A stretch of DNA of 64,000 bases from Nocardia fluminea (lineage in GTDB: Bacteria; Actinomycetota; Actinomycetes; Mycobacteriales; Mycobacteriaceae), in NCBI RefSeq assembly GCF_002846365.1, contig NZ_PJMW01000002.1, positions 558,001 through 622,000 of the forward strand, written 5' to 3'. The translations under genes and the position numbers were made by a program. Positions 42,991 to 52,505 of this stretch are shown here, in pieces. Within the stretch, counting starts at the first letter, position 1. Each line of letters starts with the position of its first letter. The notes beneath the pieces are model-generated. The model did no database searches. It was not told the DNA's origin and saw only the letters and a list, made by a program, of their open reading frames with translations.

Positions 42991-43770
42991 ATGACTGCCG
43001 AACAGGCCGCTGCGGCGATTGCCGAACGTACGGGGGTGCCGCGTCATCGCGTGGCCGTGGTGCTGGGATCGGGGTGGCAGGAGGCAGCAGCCGAGATCGG
43101 CGCGCCCCGAGCCTCGATCCCCATGACGGAGCTACCCGGCTTCGGCAAACCCAGTGCGCAGGGACACGGCGGCACGGTGCATTCGGTCACCGTGAACGAC
43201 AACAACGTGTTGCTGCTGATGGGCCGACAGCACCTGTACGAGGGCTATACCCCGCAGCAGGTGGTGCACCCGGTGACCGCGGCGATCGCGGCCGGCGCCG
43301 AGATCGTGCTGCTCACCAATGCCGCGGGTGGGCTCAGGGCGGGCCTGCGGGTGGGTGAGCCGGTGCTGATCGCCGACCACATCAACCTCACCGCGCGCAC
43401 CCCGCTGGTAGGTGCGCGCTTCGTCGATCTGGTCGATGCCTGGGATCCCGAATTGCGGGCGCTGACAAGGGAAATCGACCCGAGCCTGACCGAGGGTGTG
43501 TACGCCGGGCTCATCGGTCCGCAGTACGAGACGCCCGCCGAGATCCGCATGCTGTCGACGATCGGCGCAGATCTGGTCGGCATGTCGACGGTGCTCGAGG
43601 CGATCGAGGCGCGATCGCTCGGCGCCAAGGTGCTCGGCATCTCGCTGGTCACCAATCTGGCCGCAGGCGTGACCGGCGAACATCTTTCGCACGCTGAAGT
43701 GCTGGCCGAGGGACAGGCCGCGGCGCCCCGGCTGGGCAAGCTGCTGCGCGGCATCCTGGAGCGCGTGTAG
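42991..43770 (+). CDS. deoD: Purine-nucleoside phosphorylase DeoD
   Basis: A 259-residue trimeric-type purine nucleoside phosphorylase, which splits inosine and guanosine with phosphate. VVLGSGW is the phosphate-binding glycine loop; [32 protein letters not shown] and [30 protein letters not shown] complete the active site. It is followed with no gap by pmmB, whose phosphopentomutase-type activity would handle the released ribose 1-phosphate. Corresponds to Rv3307. Confidence 0.95.
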   Translation: MTAEQAAAAIAERTGVPRHRVAVVLGSGWQEAAAEIGAPRASIPMTELPGFGKPSAQGHGGTVHSVTVNDNNVLLLMGRQHLYEGYTPQQVVHPVTAAIAAGAEIVLLTNAAGGLRAGLRVGEPVLIADHINLTARTPLVGARFVDLVDAWDPELRALTREIDPSLTEGVYAGLIGPQYETPAEIRMLSTIGADLVGMSTVLEAIEARSLGAKVLGISLVTNLAAGVTGEHLSHAEVLAEGQAAAPRLGKLLRGILERV

Positions 43771-45279
43771 ATGCTGCGCTTCGGGACCGCCGGCCTGCGT
43801 GGACCGTTGCGCGAAGGTCCGGACGGCATGAACGTGACGACGGTGTCGCGGGCCACGGCCGGGCTGGCCGACTGGCTGCGCGAGCGGTGCCTCGGCGGTG
43901 GAGCCGTGGTGGTCGGGCGCGACGCGCGGCACGGCTCGGCGGAGTTCGCCACCGCGACCGCCGAGATCTTCGCGGCCGCCGGTTTTCCCGTGACGGTGCT
44001 GCCCGATCCGGTGCCGACCCCGGTGGTGGCGTTCGCGGTGCGTGAGCTGGGCGCGGTCGCGGGGGTGCAGATCACCGCCTCGCACAATCCGCCCGCCGAC
44101 AACGGTTACAAGGTGTACCTCGACGGCGGATCGCAATTGATCGCGCCCGCCGACAGCGAGATCGAGAAGCGCATCGAGTCGGTCGTCGAGCCTGTTGCGC
44201 GCGAAACTGTTCCGGCTTCCGGCGCCGAGCTGGTCGATCGTTATCTCGAGCGCGTCGTGGAGTTGCCCCGCCTGCTCGGCGGTCCCGGCGAGCGGGCGGA
44301 TCTGCGGATCGCGCTCACCGCGTTGCACGGCGTCGGCGGTGAGCTCGCGGTGCGGGCACTGGCCGGAGCGGGTTTCACGGACGTGCACGTGGTCGAGGCG
44401 CAGTTCGCCCCCGACCCCGACTTCCCCACCGTCGCCTTCCCCAATCCGGAAGAGCCGGGGGCCGCCGATCTGTTGCTCGCGCTGGCCGCGCGGATCGACG
44501 CCGACCTGGCGATCGCGCTCGATCCCGACGCCGATCGCTGTGCGCTCGGCCTGCGCGGCCCGGATGGCTGGCACATGTTGCGCGGTGACGAAACCGGCGT
44601 GCTGCTCGCCGACTACGTGCTGCGAACGCGTCCCACCGATCCGCTGGTGGCCACGACCATCGTGTCCTCGCGCCTGCTGTCGAAGCTGGCCGCCGCGCGT
44701 TCGGCCCGCTACGCCGAGACCCTCACCGGCTTCAAATGGCTGGCCAGGGCGGGCGACGGACTCGTCTACGCCTACGAGGAGGCCATCGGGCACTGCGTCG
44801 ACCCGTCGAAGGTCCGCGACAAGGACGGCATCTCGGCCGCCGTGGCCGCAGCCGACCTCGTCGCCCTGCTGAAGGCCAAGGGCAGGACGCTACGAGACGA
44901 ACTCGACTCCTACGCCGTCGAATTCGGCCTCCACGCAGGCGCCCAGGTCTCCCTGCGCCTGCCCGACCAAGCCGCCGCGACCGTACTGGTAGCCGCACTG
45001 CGCGCGAACCCGCCCAGCGAAATCGCCGGCACCCCGGTGAAATTCACCGACCAGGCGCAGGTCCGCGGCCGACTGCGCACCGACGCACTGATCTTCGACG
45101 CCGACGACTTCCGCATCGTCGTCCGCCCCTCGGGCACCGAACCCAAACTCAAGTGCTACCTGGAAGTCTTCGCCCCCGTCGCCGACCGAGCCGACCTTGG
45201 CGACGCGAAACAGGCGGCCTCCCAGCGCCTCTCCCAGCTCGCCACGTTCTGCCGAACGCTGGCAGCGAGCGGGGAGTAG
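43771..45279 (+). CDS. pmmB: Phosphohexomutase/phosphopentomutase PmmB
   Basis: A 502-residue alpha-D-phosphohexomutase. The catalytic phosphoserine is in ITASHNPPADNGYK, the Mg-binding loop is ALDPDADRCALG, the sugar-binding loop is AYEEAIGHCVDP, and the phosphate loop is RPSGTEPKLK. It interconverts sugar 1- and 6-phosphates (or ribose 1- and 5-phosphates). The ATG directly follows the deoD stop, so the two form an operon, which favours a pentose phosphate role here. Convergent with upp, 1 nt between stops. Confidence 0.92.
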   Translation: MLRFGTAGLRGPLREGPDGMNVTTVSRATAGLADWLRERCLGGGAVVVGRDARHGSAEFATATAEIFAAAGFPVTVLPDPVPTPVVAFAVRELGAVAGVQITASHNPPADNGYKVYLDGGSQLIAPADSEIEKRIESVVEPVARETVPASGAELVDRYLERVVELPRLLGGPGERADLRIALTALHGVGGELAVRALAGAGFTDVHVVEAQFAPDPDFPTVAFPNPEEPGAADLLLALAARIDADLAIALDPDADRCALGLRGPDGWHMLRGDETGVLLADYVLRTRPTDPLVATTIVSSRLLSKLAAARSARYAETLTGFKWLARAGDGLVYAYEEAIGHCVDPSKVRDKDGISAAVAAADLVALLKAKGRTLRDELDSYAVEFGLHAGAQVSLRLPDQAAATVLVAALRANPPSEIAGTPVKFTDQAQVRGRLRTDALIFDADDFRIVVRPSGTEPKLKCYLEVFAPVADRADLGDAKQAASQRLSQLATFCRTLAASGE

Positions 45280-45280
45280 C

Positions 45281-45904
45281 TCAGCGGGGGCCGAACTGGC
45301 GGTCGCCCGCGTCGCCGAGGCCGGGGACGATGTAGGCGTTCTCGTTGAGTTTCTCGTCGATGGCGGCGGTGACCAGGCGGACCGGCAGGCCCGAGGCCGC
45401 GAGGGCGGCAACGCCTTCGGGGGCCGAGACGACGCAGACGGCGGTGATGTCGGTCGCGCCGCGGGCGACGAGGAGTTCGAGGGTGTGGCGCATGGAACCG
45501 CCGGTGGCCAGCATCGGGTCGAGGACGAAGACGGGCAGGCCGGTGAGGTCGGCGGGCAGCGACTCGAGGTAGGGCACCGGCTCGTGGGTCTGCTCGTCGC
45601 GGGCGATGCCGACGAAACCGACGCGGGCCTGCGGCACGAGTTCGGCTGCGGCGTAGACCATGCCGAGCCCGGCGCGCAGCACCGGAACCAGCAGTGGGGG
45701 CGCCGCCAAACGGACACCCTCGGTCACCGCGACCGGCGTGTCGATCGGCTCGCGCACCACCGGCGCGTCGCGCAGCGCCTCGTACATGAGGATGCCGGTG
45801 AGATCGGCGAGAGCGTTGCGGAAGGTGGCGTTGTCGGTCCGGGCGTCCCGCATGGTGCTGAGCAGGGTCGCGGCGAGTGGATGGTCGACGGTGTCGGTGC
45901 GCAT
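45281..45904 (-). CDS. upp: Uracil phosphoribosyltransferase Upp
   Basis: A 207-residue enzyme that joins uracil to PRPP to make UMP. The PRPP-binding segment is [14 protein letters not shown], with [16 protein letters not shown] before it and the uracil-binding C-terminal [15 protein letters not shown]. The ATG at 45904 has TATCGT 6 nt upstream. Part of the nucleoside-salvage neighbourhood. Confidence 0.96.
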   Translation of the reverse strand: MRTDTVDHPLAATLLSTMRDARTDNATFRNALADLTGILMYEALRDAPVVREPIDTPVAVTEGVRLAAPPLLVPVLRAGLGMVYAAAELVPQARVGFVGIARDEQTHEPVPYLESLPADLTGLPVFVLDPMLATGGSMRHTLELLVARGATDITAVCVVSAPEGVAALAASGLPVRLVTAAIDEKLNENAYIVPGLGDAGDRQFGPR

Positions 45905-45910
45905 GAAAAG

Positions 45911-45916
45911 ACGATA
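45911..45916 (-). promoter_or_regulatory. -10 element, leaderless upp
   Basis: TATCGT lies 6 nt upstream of the ATG at 45904. Confidence 0.5.
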
Positions 45917-46050
45917 GGGTCGCTTGGCGCTTCGCGCCTACGACCGCTGGGGAATTTTTCGCGGTTGCAGGGAACCGAATGCGGAGTCGGTGCGTCCAAG
46001 ATACTGAGTGACGTACTCTGCCCGGGAACTCGAGGATTGGGGGAAGTTCG

Positions 46051-46383
46051 ATGACGAAAAAAATGTCGGCCGATGCCGAAGGCATCGTCGCGTACAGCGC
46101 GGCTGCTGAGGTGATGGCCACGGAACTGGCCACGGCGGCGGCTGGTTCGGCTGCCTCCGACCCCTCCCTGCTCGGGCCCATCATGGGTCTCATCGGCGGT
46201 GATTTCACCGCCGCCTACTCCGCCGCGCACGCGGGCCACGTGGCGTCGATCGCGCAGCTGTCGGCGGTCATGGGAAGCATGGGCGCGGCCACCGCCAGCG
46301 CCGCGACCACCCTCGTCGAAACCGACCTGAACAACGCGGCCGGACTCACCGCCACCGCGGGTGATCTCGGTACCGACGCATGA
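46051..46383 (+). CDS. EspC-like type VII secretion target
   Basis: A 110-residue alanine- and serine-rich helical protein with no signal peptide. Size, composition and pattern (SADAEGIVAYSAAAEVMATELATAAAG...FTAAYSAAHAGHVASIAQLSAVMGSMGAATASAATTLVETD) fit the EspC/ESX-1 target family. A GGGGGAAG lies 6 nt upstream of the ATG. The stop overlaps the next start by 4 nt (ATGA). It heads a four-gene coupled cassette that occupies the place where M. tuberculosis has sapM (Rv3310). No strict YxxxD/E export motif is seen. Confidence 0.7.
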   Translation: MTKKMSADAEGIVAYSAAAEVMATELATAAAGSAASDPSLLGPIMGLIGGDFTAAYSAAHAGHVASIAQLSAVMGSMGAATASAATTLVETDLNNAAGLTATAGDLGTDA

Positions 46384-47531
46384 TCGACCTCACCGGGCTG
46401 GCTCAGCCCCTCCTCGATCTCCTGTCGAGCTTCGGCACCGGAGTACTCGGCACCGGCGGCGCCTCCGACGGCCTGCGCTCGACCTCGACCAACCTCGACC
46501 AGATCTACCAGCAGGGTCGCAACAGCATCAACAACGTGAACACCGCGTGGGACGGCCAGGCCGTCGACGCGGCCACCGCCAAAGCCCTGCGCGTGCAGAC
46601 CTCCTCGGCCACCCTGAGCGACAACGGAACCGAGATGGCGACCGTCGTCGACCAGGCGGCGGCCTATGTGGAGACCGGGCAGAAAGAGCTCGACGGGATC
46701 GTCAACTCGTTCCTGTCCCAGGTGTCGGCGCTCAGCCCCACCCTGGGTACGCCGGCCGGTCTGACGGCCGTGGTGAGCTCGGCGATCGACCACATCGGTC
46801 AGGGCATGGGCGTCGTCGGCCGGGTGCAGGACGAACTCGGCACCCAAACCGCCGCAATCCAGGAACTCACCCCCGCGCCGTCGAGCACGACACTGGCGAG
46901 CGTCGCCTCCGGTGCGAGCAACCTCGTGTCCTCGGCGTCGAGTTCGGGTCTGCTGTCGACCGCCGCGAGCACCGGCAGCACCGTGCTGAGCGCGATGGGA
47001 TCCGGTCTGTCGACGGTACTGGGCGGCAGCAACAGCAACAGCAGCAGCTCGAAGTCGACAACCACCGGTGGAACCTCCGCGGGCACGGGCGGGTCGACGG
47101 GGTCATCGGCCGGTTCGTCGGCCGATCCCGGTACCGGAGTCAAGATCACCCTGCCCGACGGCAGCACCGTCGAGGCACCCAACGAGAAGGCCGCGACTGC
47201 GGTCCGTTCTGCCATCGGCGTCCTCGGCACCCCGTATGTCTGGGGTGGCACCAGCCCTCAATCAGGCTTCGACTGCAGCGGTTTCACCCAATACGCCTAC
47301 GGCGAAGCGGGAGTCGAACTGCCGAGGCTCGCGCAGGAACAGCAGATCGGAAATCCACAAGTGTCCCCCGGCGACCTGATGCCGGGCGATCTGGCCGTGT
47401 GGGACGGCCATGTCGCCATGGTGGTCGGCAACGGACAGCTCGTCGAAGCCGGAGATCCGGTTTCGATCAGTCCCATCCGAACGGAGAACATCGGCATGGA
47501 ATTCTACGGCTTCTACAGGCCCACCGAATGA
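46380..47531 (+). CDS. WXG100-like/NlpC-P60 peptidoglycan hydrolase
   Basis: A 383-residue protein. The N-terminal 120 residues are helical and resemble a WXG100 protein, with Trp57-Asp58-Gly59 in TAWDGQAVDAATAK. A Ser/Thr/Gly-rich linker (about 165-252) follows. The C-terminal NlpC/P60 domain (about 268-383) has the catalytic cysteine Cys299 in SGFDCSGFTQYAY and histidine His344 in WDGHVAMVV. Such enzymes cleave D-gamma-Glu-mDAP bonds in peptidoglycan. There is no signal peptide, so export through a type VII system with its EspC-like neighbour is likely but not shown. Coupled on both sides by ATGA overlaps. Confidence 0.85.
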   Translation: MIDLTGLAQPLLDLLSSFGTGVLGTGGASDGLRSTSTNLDQIYQQGRNSINNVNTAWDGQAVDAATAKALRVQTSSATLSDNGTEMATVVDQAAAYVETGQKELDGIVNSFLSQVSALSPTLGTPAGLTAVVSSAIDHIGQGMGVVGRVQDELGTQTAAIQELTPAPSSTTLASVASGASNLVSSASSSGLLSTAASTGSTVLSAMGSGLSTVLGGSNSNSSSSKSTTTGGTSAGTGGSTGSSAGSSADPGTGVKITLPDGSTVEAPNEKAATAVRSAIGVLGTPYVWGGTSPQSGFDCSGFTQYAYGEAGVELPRLAQEQQIGNPQVSPGDLMPGDLAVWDGHVAMVVGNGQLVEAGDPVSISPIRTENIGMEFYGFYRPTE

Positions 47532-47881
47532 GCGGCACACCGATCCCCGAGGTTCCCAATGTGGAGTCCGCGGTCAGCACCAACCGTTCCGGCACGATCT
47601 CGGTCCGCGCGACCAGCATGGGTCTGCCGATCGCGCTCAAGTTCGAACGCAGTGAGTACCAGTTCGGCGCCCAGGCGCTGGCCGACGAGATCCTGCGCCT
47701 GACCCGGCGCTCGACCATCGCCGCCGCCGCCCGCTTGCGTGAGGTCTACAGCGAGCAAGCACAGATCCCTGACGAACTGCTCGACAAGATGAACCTGCCC
47801 ACCCGGCGCCAGGCGGTCGACGAGCTCGACCGCATCGACGACGCCGACACCGGTCAGACGAGTTGGATGAGGCCACTGTGA
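47528..47881 (+). CDS. Small cassette protein, YbaB/Esp-like
   Basis: A 117-residue protein with a beta-rich first half (SAVSTNRSGTISVRATSMGLPIALKFERSEYQFG) and a helical second half (ALADEILRLTRRSTIAAAARLREVYSEQ). The order of strand then helix, and linkage to secretion genes, resembles the YbaB/EbfC-like proteins found in ESX loci, such as EspL. Family assignment is tentative. It overlaps the NlpC gene stop (ATGA at 47528) and the next gene (GTGA at 47878). Confidence 0.6.
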   Translation: MSGTPIPEVPNVESAVSTNRSGTISVRATSMGLPIALKFERSEYQFGAQALADEILRLTRRSTIAAAARLREVYSEQAQIPDELLDKMNLPTRRQAVDELDRIDDADTGQTSWMRPL

Positions 47882-48237
47882 GTGCGGAAATGGATGCCCT
47901 GGTCGCGGGCGTCACCGGAAAGCTCGAGGCGCTCGAGGCCGCGCTGTACGGGTTGAAGCAGGTTAACGGGCGCTTCACCACCGAGGACGGGCTGGTCACC
48001 GCCGAGGTGAACAGCGACGGCGCCCTCGTCGCGCTGACGCTGGACGAAGCCATCACCACACTGGCGCCCACCGAGGCCGCCGCGCTCATCTTGTCGGCCT
48101 GCAAGCAGGCCACCGAGACCGCCGGTGAGGCACGTTCCAACATCATTGCGACACTGAACGAATCGCTCGCCGGACCGAGTGCACAGCCCGACGGGCAATT
48201 AGCACCCGGGCCGGATAGTGTCCGGCGCTCGAGCTAG
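47878..48237 (+). CDS. YbaB/EbfC-like protein of the secretion cassette
   Basis: A 119-residue protein. It is helical at the N terminus (AEMDALVAGVTGKLEALEAALYGL), then strands (GRFTTEDGLVTAEVNSDGALVALTLDEA), then helix (AAALILSACKQATETAGEARSNIIATL), the YbaB/EbfC order. Such proteins often accompany ESX substrates and may be chaperones or nucleoid-binding proteins. The GTG overlaps the previous stop. It is the last gene of the coupled set; the next gene has its own leaderless promoter. Confidence 0.7.
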   Translation: MSAEMDALVAGVTGKLEALEAALYGLKQVNGRFTTEDGLVTAEVNSDGALVALTLDEAITTLAPTEAAALILSACKQATETAGEARSNIIATLNESLAGPSAQPDGQLAPGPDSVRRSS

Positions 48238-48238
48238 C

Positions 48239-48244
48239 TAGGCT
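48239..48244 (+). promoter_or_regulatory. -10 element, leaderless acidic-protein gene
   Basis: TAGGCT lies 7 nt upstream of the ATG at 48252, close to the end of the secretion cassette. Confidence 0.5.
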
Positions 48245-48251
48245 TCGCGTC

Positions 48252-49490
48252 ATGGCTTCTGGAGACATCGTCCCGATCGAGCTCGGTCTGACCGATGGCG
48301 ATCTCGTCACCCTGTGGGCACCGCGCTGGCGCGACGGTGACGACGAGTGGGAGGCGTTCCTCGGTCACGAGGACGACCTCTACGGATTCGAGTCCGTTGC
48401 GGAGCTGGCCGCGTTCATCCGCACCAACTCCGACAACGACCTCGTCGACCACCCGTCCTGGGCGGTCATCGCCGGTCTTTCGGCCGCTGAGCTGGAGCCG
48501 GAGGAGAATTTCAGCTTCGATCTGGTCTCCGTGCCGGAGCTGGCGGCGGGCGACCCGGACGTCGACATCGTCGGCGAGCTCGAGGACACCCTGGCGATGG
48601 TGCGCAATATCGCCGAGGTGTGCGAGCTCGACGTGGTGACCAAGTTCTTCGGCAACAACCCGGTGCTCGGTGCGCTGGCCAGCGGGGCGAGCACCTTCGT
48701 CGGCCGCGACGGCGAGGAGCTGTGGGACCAGGTCGGTGCCGCGATCGTCAAGGGCTGGGACGACGTACTCGACGCGATCGACAGCGTCGTCAGCACGCCC
48801 GAGGTCGACGCGGCCGCGGTGGCCGTCGCCGAGGCGGAGCTGCTGGCGGCCGAGGAGAACGAGGTCGACGCCGACGACGTCGCCGAGGAGGAGGAAGAGT
48901 TCGAGAAGGTCGACCTCACCGCCTCCGACGAGGACGAAGAGGAGTCCTTCTGGGACGAGGTCGGCATCGACCCCGTCAAGATCGTCACCTCCGACGGCGA
49001 GCAGTTCACCCTGCGCTGCTACCTCGACGACGAGCCGATCTTCCTCGGCGACGGCCGCACCATCACCGTTTTCGGTTCCGAGCGCGCACTGGCCCGCTAC
49101 CTGGCCGACGATCACGAGCACGAGCTGGCGCGGGTGTCGACCTTCGCCGAGGTGCAGACCGCGGCGGTGGACGGTTCACTCGAGGTCGAGGTGACCGACG
49201 AGAACGTCTACGTGCTCACCGGTTTGGTCGACGATCTGGCCGAGGGCCCCGAGGCGGTCGACGTCGAACAGCTCGATCTCGCGGTGGAGCTGTTCAGCGA
49301 CGCGGCCGACTACGCCGATGACGACAGCGTGGAAACGGCTCTCGCGCAGTCGAACCCGCTCGGCTGGTACGTCTCCTACCTGCTCAACCCGGATCCGAAC
49401 CGGATGGCGCCGAACCCGCCGTACGCGTCGGAGGCTCAGCAGTTCCGCGAGCTGCAGCGTGCGTTCGAAGCGCGCCTGGTCAGCGAGTAG
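48252..49490 (+). CDS. Conserved acidic protein, Rv3311-like
   Basis: A 412-residue, strongly acidic cytoplasmic protein. Residues about 185-245 are nearly all Glu, Asp and Ala (low complexity). N and C parts are more globular (DEWEAFLGHEDDLYGFESVAELAAFIR; LGWYVSYLLNPDP). No catalytic motif is recognised. Position between upp and add matches M. tuberculosis Rv3311. The C terminus (QQFRELQRAFEARL) looks helical. Function unknown. A strong bidirectional terminator follows. Confidence 0.85.
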   Translation: MASGDIVPIELGLTDGDLVTLWAPRWRDGDDEWEAFLGHEDDLYGFESVAELAAFIRTNSDNDLVDHPSWAVIAGLSAAELEPEENFSFDLVSVPELAAGDPDVDIVGELEDTLAMVRNIAEVCELDVVTKFFGNNPVLGALASGASTFVGRDGEELWDQVGAAIVKGWDDVLDAIDSVVSTPEVDAAAVAVAEAELLAAEENEVDADDVAEEEEEFEKVDLTASDEDEEESFWDEVGIDPVKIVTSDGEQFTLRCYLDDEPIFLGDGRTITVFGSERALARYLADDHEHELARVSTFAEVQTAAVDGSLEVEVTDENVYVLTGLVDDLAEGPEAVDVEQLDLAVELFSDAADYADDDSVETALAQSNPLGWYVSYLLNPDPNRMAPNPPYASEAQQFRELQRAFEARLVSE

Positions 49491-49501
49491 TTTCTCGATG
49501 T

Positions 49502-49537
49502 GATCAGGGGTGGCACGGCTCGGTGCCACCCCTGATC
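49502..49537. terminator. Bidirectional terminator between the acidic-protein gene and add
   Basis: A perfect 15-bp stem (GATCAGGGGTGGCAC and complement) with a GGCTCG loop, in the gap between convergent genes. Confidence 0.9.
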
Positions 49538-49541
49538 CATG

Positions 49542-50639
49542 TCAGCCGAGCAAGACGGCGTAACCGGGCTTGATCACTTCGTCGATGATCTTCAGCCGGT
49601 CCGGGAACGGGATGAAGGCCGATTTCATGGCGTTGATGGTGAAGCGTTCCAGGTCACTCCAGCCGTAGCCGAAGGTGTCGACCAGCTTGCGCATCTCCTG
49701 GCTCATGGAGGTGTCGCTCATCAGGCGGTTGTCGGTGTTGACGGTGACCCGGAAGCGCAGGCGGGCCAGCAGGTCGAACGGATGCTTGTCCAGCGAGGGC
49801 ACCGCACCGGTCTGCACGTTCGACGAGGGACACAGTTCCAGCGGTACCCGCATATCGCGCACGTAGTTCGCGACCAGCCCGAGCTGGGCGTCGGCGATGT
49901 CGCCCGGCACGCTGATGTCGTCGGTGATACGCACCCCGTGGCCCAGCCGATCGCAGCCACAGAACGCCAGCGCCTCGTGAATCGACGGCAGGCCGAACGC
50001 CTCACCCGCGTGAATCGTGAAGTGCGCGTGATTGGCTCGCAGATACTCGAACGCGTCCAAGTGCCGGGTGGGAGGGAATCCCGCCTCGGCGCCGGCAATG
50101 TCGAACCCGCCCACCCCTGCATCCCGGAACCGCACTGTCAGCTCGGCGATCTCGCGCGACCTCGCCGCATGCCGCATCGCGGTGAGCAGGCACGTCACCC
50201 GAATGACATTCCCCTGCTCCGCCGCGATCGCCTCACCCTCACGGAATCCGGCGAGCGTGTGCTCGACCACCTCGTCGAGCGTGAGGCCCTTCTCCAAATG
50301 CTGCTCGGGCGCGAACCGGACCTCCGCGTACACGACCCCGTCCTCGGCGAGATCGATCGCGCACTCCCGCGCCACCCTGCGCAAACCCTCTGGAGTCTGC
50401 ATCACCGCGACCGTGTGCGCGAACGTCTCCAGATACCGCTCGAGCGATCCACTGTCGGCGGCGTCCCGGAACCACGCCCCCAAACCGGCGGCATCGGAAG
50501 CGGGTAATTCGTCATAGCCACAATCAGCGGCCAGCTCTAGCACCGTCGCGGGCCGCAGACCACCGTCGAGGTGATCGTGCAGCAATGCCTTCGGTGCGCG
50601 TCGGATCGAAGCAAGGTCAAGGGGCGCCGGTCCAGTCAT
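49542..50639 (-). CDS. add: Adenosine deaminase Add
   Basis: A 365-residue zinc enzyme that deaminates adenosine to inosine. Metal and catalytic motifs are [18 protein letters not shown] with the catalytic glutamate, [22 protein letters not shown] and NTDNRLMS. The ATG at 50639 has TACCGT 6 nt upstream; the frame extends to 50687 but without family similarity. Inosine feeds DeoD. deoA lies 150 bp upstream on the same strand. Confidence 0.95.
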   Translation of the reverse strand: MTGPAPLDLASIRRAPKALLHDHLDGGLRPATVLELAADCGYDELPASDAAGLGAWFRDAADSGSLERYLETFAHTVAVMQTPEGLRRVARECAIDLAEDGVVYAEVRFAPEQHLEKGLTLDEVVEHTLAGFREGEAIAAEQGNVIRVTCLLTAMRHAARSREIAELTVRFRDAGVGGFDIAGAEAGFPPTRHLDAFEYLRANHAHFTIHAGEAFGLPSIHEALAFCGCDRLGHGVRITDDISVPGDIADAQLGLVANYVRDMRVPLELCPSSNVQTGAVPSLDKHPFDLLARLRFRVTVNTDNRLMSDTSMSQEMRKLVDTFGYGWSDLERFTINAMKSAFIPFPDRLKIIDEVIKPGYAVLLG

Positions 50640-50645
50640 GTATAG

Positions 50646-50651
50646 ACGGTA
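50646..50651 (-). promoter_or_regulatory. -10 element, leaderless add
   Basis: TACCGT lies 6 nt upstream of the ATG at 50639, indicating its own promoter distal to deoA. Confidence 0.45.
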
Positions 50652-50789
50652 GCTGTTCCGCCTCTCCGCGTCTTCTGGCCAGATCAAGTACCGCTGTCGG
50701 TTCGTTGGCGGCCGGCGGAACTCGAGGTGGCGGAGTTGGCTGTGGTCGGCGAGTTACCCCTGTGCGTGCGAGATACCAGGGTGCTTCGC

Positions 50790-52076
50790 TCAGCCGACGC
50801 GTCCCAGAATCAGCTCGCCAGGTTTCCACTCCGAGCCGGTTTCAATGGTTATCGCGTCCGTGAGCGCCGACAAGGCTCCGGCGAAAGCCTCCGGAGTGTC
50901 GGTGTGCAACGTCAACAGTGGCCGGCCCGCGACCACCGAATCACCCGGCTTGGCGTGCATCTCGATCCCAGCCCCCGCCTGCACCTGCTCGCCCTGACGC
51001 GCACGCCCCGCACCGAGCCGCCACGCGGCGACCCCCACCCCCATCGCATCGAGCCGAGTCAGTACCCCGCTCGATTCCGCCCGCACGATCTCGCTGTGCC
51101 GCGCGACCGGCAGCGCGGCATCCGGGTCCCCGCCCTGCGCCTGAATCATCGCGCGCCAGTGATCCATCGCCCGGCCGTCAGCGAGAGCATCGGCGGGATC
51201 GATTCGCAGCCCCGCCTGCGCTACCATCTCCCGCGCCAGCGTCAACGTCAGCTCGACCACATCCGCAGGCCCCCCACCTGCGAGAACCTCCACCGACTCG
51301 GCCACTTCCAGCGCATTGCCCGCGGTGCGCCCCAGCGGTGTGTCCATCGCGGTGAGCAGCGCGACGGTCTGCACACCCGCATCGCGGCCGAGCTCGACCA
51401 TCGCGGTGGCGAGTTCACGAGCGCCGTCGAGCGTCTTGAGGAAGGCGCCCGAGCCGACCTTCACGTCCAGCACCAGCGCCGCCGTCCCCTCGGCGATCTT
51501 CTTGCTCATGATCGAACTCGCGATCAGTGGAATCGACTCGACCGTGCCGGTCACGTCCCGCAGCGCGTAGAGCCGCTTGTCGGCGGGGGCGAGATCGGCG
51601 CCCGCCGCGCAGATCACCGCGCCGATCGCCGGATCGGCCAGGATCTCGCGCATCCGGGGCACCGTCACGTCGGCCTGCCATCCGCGGATCGACTCGAGCT
51701 TGTCCAGCGTCCCACCGGTGTGCCCGAGTCCACGCCCGGACAACTGCGGCACCGCGGCCCCGCACGCGGCCACCAGCGGAGCCAGCGGCAGGGTGATCTT
51801 GTCGCCGACCCCGCCGGTCGAATGCTTGTCGACGGTCGGTCGCGGCAGGTCGGTGAAGTCCATCCGGGTGCCCGACCCGATCATCGCCGCCGTCCACCGC
51901 GCGGTCTCGCGCCGGGTCATCCCCCGCCAGACGATCGCCATGGCCAGCGCCGACATCTGCTCGTCGGCCACGATCCCCCGGGTGAACGCGTCCACCACCC
52001 AGTCGATCTGTGCGTCGGACAGCTCGCCGCCGTCACGCTTTGTAGTAATGACCGAAACCGCATCCAGTGCCGTCAT
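50790..52076 (-). CDS. deoA: Thymidine phosphorylase DeoA
   Basis: A 428-residue pyrimidine nucleoside phosphorylase. The phosphate-binding segment is DKHSTGGVGDKITLPL, followed by QLSGRGLGHTGGTLDKLESI and KVGSGAFLKT; the C-terminal beta-alpha domain is complete. It splits thymidine or deoxyuridine with phosphate. cdd lies 27 nt upstream on the same strand, so cytidine deamination feeds this step. Corresponds to Rv3314c. Confidence 0.96.
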   Translation of the reverse strand: MTALDAVSVITTKRDGGELSDAQIDWVVDAFTRGIVADEQMSALAMAIVWRGMTRRETARWTAAMIGSGTRMDFTDLPRPTVDKHSTGGVGDKITLPLAPLVAACGAAVPQLSGRGLGHTGGTLDKLESIRGWQADVTVPRMREILADPAIGAVICAAGADLAPADKRLYALRDVTGTVESIPLIASSIMSKKIAEGTAALVLDVKVGSGAFLKTLDGARELATAMVELGRDAGVQTVALLTAMDTPLGRTAGNALEVAESVEVLAGGGPADVVELTLTLAREMVAQAGLRIDPADALADGRAMDHWRAMIQAQGGDPDAALPVARHSEIVRAESSGVLTRLDAMGVGVAAWRLGAGRARQGEQVQAGAGIEMHAKPGDSVVAGRPLLTLHTDTPEAFAGALSALTDAITIETGSEWKPGELILGRVG

Positions 52077-52103
52077 GGCGCCAAGTCTGGCACTGCTGCC
52101 CGA

Positions 52104-52505
52104 CTACTGCCTCCCGGCCGCCAGATCATCCGGTCCGAAGGCGTACGGCAGGAGCTCCGACAGTCGCTTCGGGCCGTCGGCGTGGTCCACGAGCAGTTCG
52201 CCGCCGCCGTGTTCGAAGAGCAACTGCCGGCAGCGCCCGCACGGCATCAGGATTTCCCCGCGAGAATCGGTCACCGAGACGGCGATGAGACGGCCGCCAC
52301 CCGACGCAAATAAGTTACCGACGAGTACACATTCAGCACACAGGGTCAGCCCATATGAGACATTTTCCACATTGCATCCGCTCACAATTCGGCCATCCGC
52401 GCTGAGAGCAGCGGCGCCGACCGGGAAACCCGAGTACGGGGCGTACGCCGACCCCATTGCCCGAATTGCCATGTCATGCAACGTATTCCAGTCGATTTCG
52501 GGCAT
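52104..52505 (-). CDS. cdd: Cytidine deaminase Cdd
   Basis: A 133-residue homotetrameric-type zinc deaminase that turns (deoxy)cytidine into (deoxy)uridine. The zinc and proton-shuttle motif is CAECV with the catalytic Glu, and the second zinc pair is MPCGRCRQ; the substrate segment SGCNVENVSYGLTLC precedes. The ATG at 52505 has GGAGG 7 nt upstream; the frame opens to 52535. It heads a cdd-deoA operon. The 290 bp up to sdhC hold both promoters; I see no gene in them. Confidence 0.95.
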   Translation of the reverse strand: MPEIDWNTLHDMAIRAMGSAYAPYSGFPVGAAALSADGRIVSGCNVENVSYGLTLCAECVLVGNLFASGGGRLIAVSVTDSRGEILMPCGRCRQLLFEHGGGELLVDHADGPKRLSELLPYAFGPDDLAAGRQ

